Assembly: GCA_963589585.1 (NCBI GenBank)
Contig: CAVALG010000147.1
Coordinates: 1 to 14,179 of the forward strand
Direction: 5' to 3'
DNA from: CAVALG01 sp963589585
Lineage (GTDB): Bacteria > Bacillota > Clostridia > Oscillospirales > Acutalibacteraceae
DNA: 14,179 nt
A model generated the notes under the pieces. The model saw only the letters and a list, made by a program, of their open reading frames with translations, did not search any database and was not told the DNA's origin. Position numbers and translations under genes: made by a program. Below, one piece after another: positions 12,337 through 14,179 of this stretch; the first letter of the stretch is position 1, and each line of letters opens with the position of its first letter.

Positions 12337-14179
12337 TCAGTTTGTACCTTTAATGAGTGAAGAAAGAGGAGTGAACTTTTGCCCGTTTCCTTCATAAAAA
12401 TGAGAAAACATTTCGTAAAACTCCAACCTCAAAACCTGTATACCGACAAGTAATCCTTCAAGCACTATAACAAATGCGTTGCCGAATATCATAAGGATCG
12501 TGCCGCCGACCCCGCCGCCTACAATTGCGGAAAGGGAAGTGAACGCCAGCATCATTCCGGCGTGGATAAGTACAAAAGCGCCGACACGCAGGAAACTTAC
12601 CGTGTTTGAGAACATTGAAAGCAGTACTTCAATAAGTTCAAATACCGTTTCAAGTATATAATCGCCTACCGAATCAACCCTAAATCCTCTGCCGGCAACG
12701 AGTGATGAAAGCGGCTGCGAGAGCAGCATAGATATTATGGGAAGAACAATAAGAGGGATTATGATTGCCGCTGTGGGAATGTTAAGTTTTAAAAGTATCG
12801 AGGCTGCAAGTGCAAGTATGCCGGAGTAGAGCAGGAACCCTGCAATACCGCCGGAACTAAAAATTGCGGCTCCGGTATCTTTACGCTTAAAGTTGGCGAC
12901 CACACCGAACAGCATTGCTATAAGCAGCAGGAAAATTCCTATGCCTACCGAAAAGGCGAGCAGCGTTGTCGCACTTGACATAACATCAATCGGCTTTTCA
13001 CTGAATCCAAGCGCACGGTACATCGGGTTAAGCATTTCTTCATCCCCGAATACACTGCCGAATACAAGCCCGAACAACGCACCGAATATTCCGCAGGGGA
13101 TAAGAATTTTGCCAAGTGCCATCTTTTTGATTTTCCACATTAAAAATCCCGCAAGTGCCAAAATAATACCTTGACCGAGGTCGGCAAACATTATGCCGTA
13201 CAAAATGGTGTATGTTATTGCAACAAACGCCGTAGGGTCAAGTTCGTTGTAATCGGGTACGCCGTATATCTCAACGAAAAATTGGAATGGGCGGAAAAGA
13301 AAACCGTTTTTAAGTTTGGTAGGCGGTTTCAAGCGCGATACCTCGTCCGGTTCGCTGAAATCAACATCTATTTTTCCAACCGATTGAAGCAGCGCTTTAA
13401 AGTCCGTAACTTTTGATTCGGGCACCCACCCTATAAGCATAAATGTGTTATTGTATTCGCAAACATATTGCTTTACTGCTGCTATATCCGACTCTTTTTT
13501 CAGTTGCGCATACAGCGCAAAACATTCTTTTTCGTGCTGTACAAAACATTCGTTTATTGTTTTGTTGAGTTTTTCAATCTGTAGGTGTTTTTTAATAACC
13601 TCGTCTTTATACTGCTTCATTATTTCCTGGGGCGTTCCGACATTGTCGGGCAAGATTAGCTTTTCAAAAAACAGCGAAGCAAATATACGGTCAATTTCCT
13701 TTGCGCGGCGTACAGGGGCTACATACATACCCCAATAGTAATCTTCATTGCTTGAAGTGGGATAAAACAAAATCTCGTTTGACGAGTGGTGGCGTATTTT
13801 TTTGTAACTGTCTACCGGCAGCCGCCCGAAACGAACCTTAATAAATTCACAGTCAAAAACATCATTAAGGTCCAAATGCAGGCTCTCAAAATGTTTTAAG
13901 TGGCTTATTTTATGTTCAAGTTCGTCTATTTCGGTCTGCAAACGCGTTCGTTCCGCCTGCACTTCGCTTAACTGGGTGTTAATGCTGTCAAGCGTTTCAT
14001 CAATAAAACTGTCTGTATAGTGTTGGCTTTTTTCGTCAACCGTTTCCGGCGGCGTAACGCCGAACTGTTTAAACAGATTTGTAAGGCGATCAAGCTGTGC
14101 GGAAAAAGTGTTTTCTGTTGCAACGGCTTTAAATCCTTCCGCCGAACCCAGCATATCCATAGCCGATTCTGCGTGAAAA
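12337..14179 (-). CDS. ntpI: A/V-type ATPase subunit I (membrane stator, a-subunit homologue), 5' end outside the window
   Basis: Subunit I anchors the stator in the membrane and provides the ion half-channels facing the K ring. At least 613 residues are visible and the frame stays open to the window edge, so the N-terminus is missing. An ATG at 14160 has no ribosome binding site, and the codons before it (FHAESA) continue a pattern I recall from this family. Numbering from that ATG, residues 1-300 are soluble with coiled-coil stretches (about 50-95 and 180-230). About seven or eight membrane helices lie between 305 and 580. The helix with SFLRVGAFVLIHAGM (522-536) holds R525. The conserved tail VLRLEFYEMFSHFYEGNG (576-593) holds R578. 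Both are candidates for the essential channel arginines. The stop is 26 bases before K. Confidence 0.93.
   Translation of the reverse strand, partial: FHAESAMDMLGSAEGFKAVATENTFSAQLDRLTNLFKQFGVTPPETVDEKSQHYTDSFIDETLDSINTQLSEVQAERTRLQTEIDELEHKISHLKHFESLHLDLNDVFDCEFIKVRFGRLPVDSYKKIRHHSSNEILFYPTSSNEDYYWGMYVAPVRRAKEIDRIFASLFFEKLILPDNVGTPQEIMKQYKDEVIKKHLQIEKLNKTINECFVQHEKECFALYAQLKKESDIAAVKQYVCEYNNTFMLIGWVPESKVTDFKALLQSVGKIDVDFSEPDEVSRLKPPTKLKNGFLFRPFQFFVEIYGVPDYNELDPTAFVAITYTILYGIMFADLGQGIILALAGFLMWKIKKMALGKILIPCGIFGALFGLVFGSVFGDEEMLNPMYRALGFSEKPIDVMSSATTLLAFSVGIGIFLLLIAMLFGVVANFKRKDTGAAIFSSGGIAGFLLYSGILALAASILLKLNIPTAAIIIPLIVLPIISMLLSQPLSSLVAGRGFRVDSVGDYILETVFELIEVLLSMFSNTVSFLRVGAFVLIHAGMMLAFTSLSAIVGGGVGGTILMIFGNAFVIVLEGLLVGIQVLRLEFYEMFSHFYEGNGQKFTPLSSLIKGTN

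Overview
The window looks like a chromosomal segment of an anaerobic, fermentative Clostridia-type Firmicute (Bacillota). This is inferred from moderate GC, strong AGGAGG-type ribosome binding sites, A/T-rich promoters with TTGaca/TATAAT boxes, an electron-bifurcating Nfn pair and a bacterial A/V-type ATPase. I cannot name the genus. It is mostly a compact housekeeping and energy region. I see no prophage, insertion sequence, CRISPR array or defence locus, and no clearly new multi-gene system.

Left edge (1-506). The window opens inside an array of very short hairpins separated by a repeated 9-base spacer (aatatcact). It abuts an intrinsic terminator (54-88) for a minus-strand initiator tRNA-fMet gene (90-166), which has a near-consensus promoter (194-222). 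The remaining gap up to gltX holds the gltX promoter (363-391). It also holds a promoter-like site, a folded segment and a terminator-like hairpin (230-352) that could be a small RNA or a leader attenuator.

Plus-strand block (513-6994). Glutamyl-tRNA synthetase (gltX) and glutaminyl-tRNA synthetase (glnS) are adjacent and probably co-transcribed, followed by a Nif3-like dinuclear-metal protein. A separate promoter (4652-4680) then reads nfnA and nfnB. These encode the two subunits of the NADH-dependent reduced ferredoxin:NADP+ oxidoreductase, which exchanges electrons between ferredoxin, NADH and NADPH. A long bidirectional terminator (7012-7052) separates this block from the convergent minus-strand operon.

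Minus-strand block (14179 down to 7059). A tightly packed A/V-type ATPase operon reads I-K-F-E-A-B-D. Subunit I runs off the right edge. Subunit C (the d/AC39-like rotor-membrane coupler) and the small stalk subunit H/G are not in the window and probably lie upstream of I. Subunit K is unusual: a conventional single c-type hairpin with one ion-binding glutamate is preceded by two extra hydrophobic segments, a basic loop and an Ala/Thr/Glu-rich linker. Subunits A and D appear to use non-ATG starts (TTG and GTG).

Functionally the window combines charging of Glu and Gln tRNAs and initiator tRNA with redox balancing (Nfn) and a rotary ion pump. The points most worth checking are the hairpin array, the possible small RNA or leader before gltX, the ATPase gene order, and the K-subunit extension.
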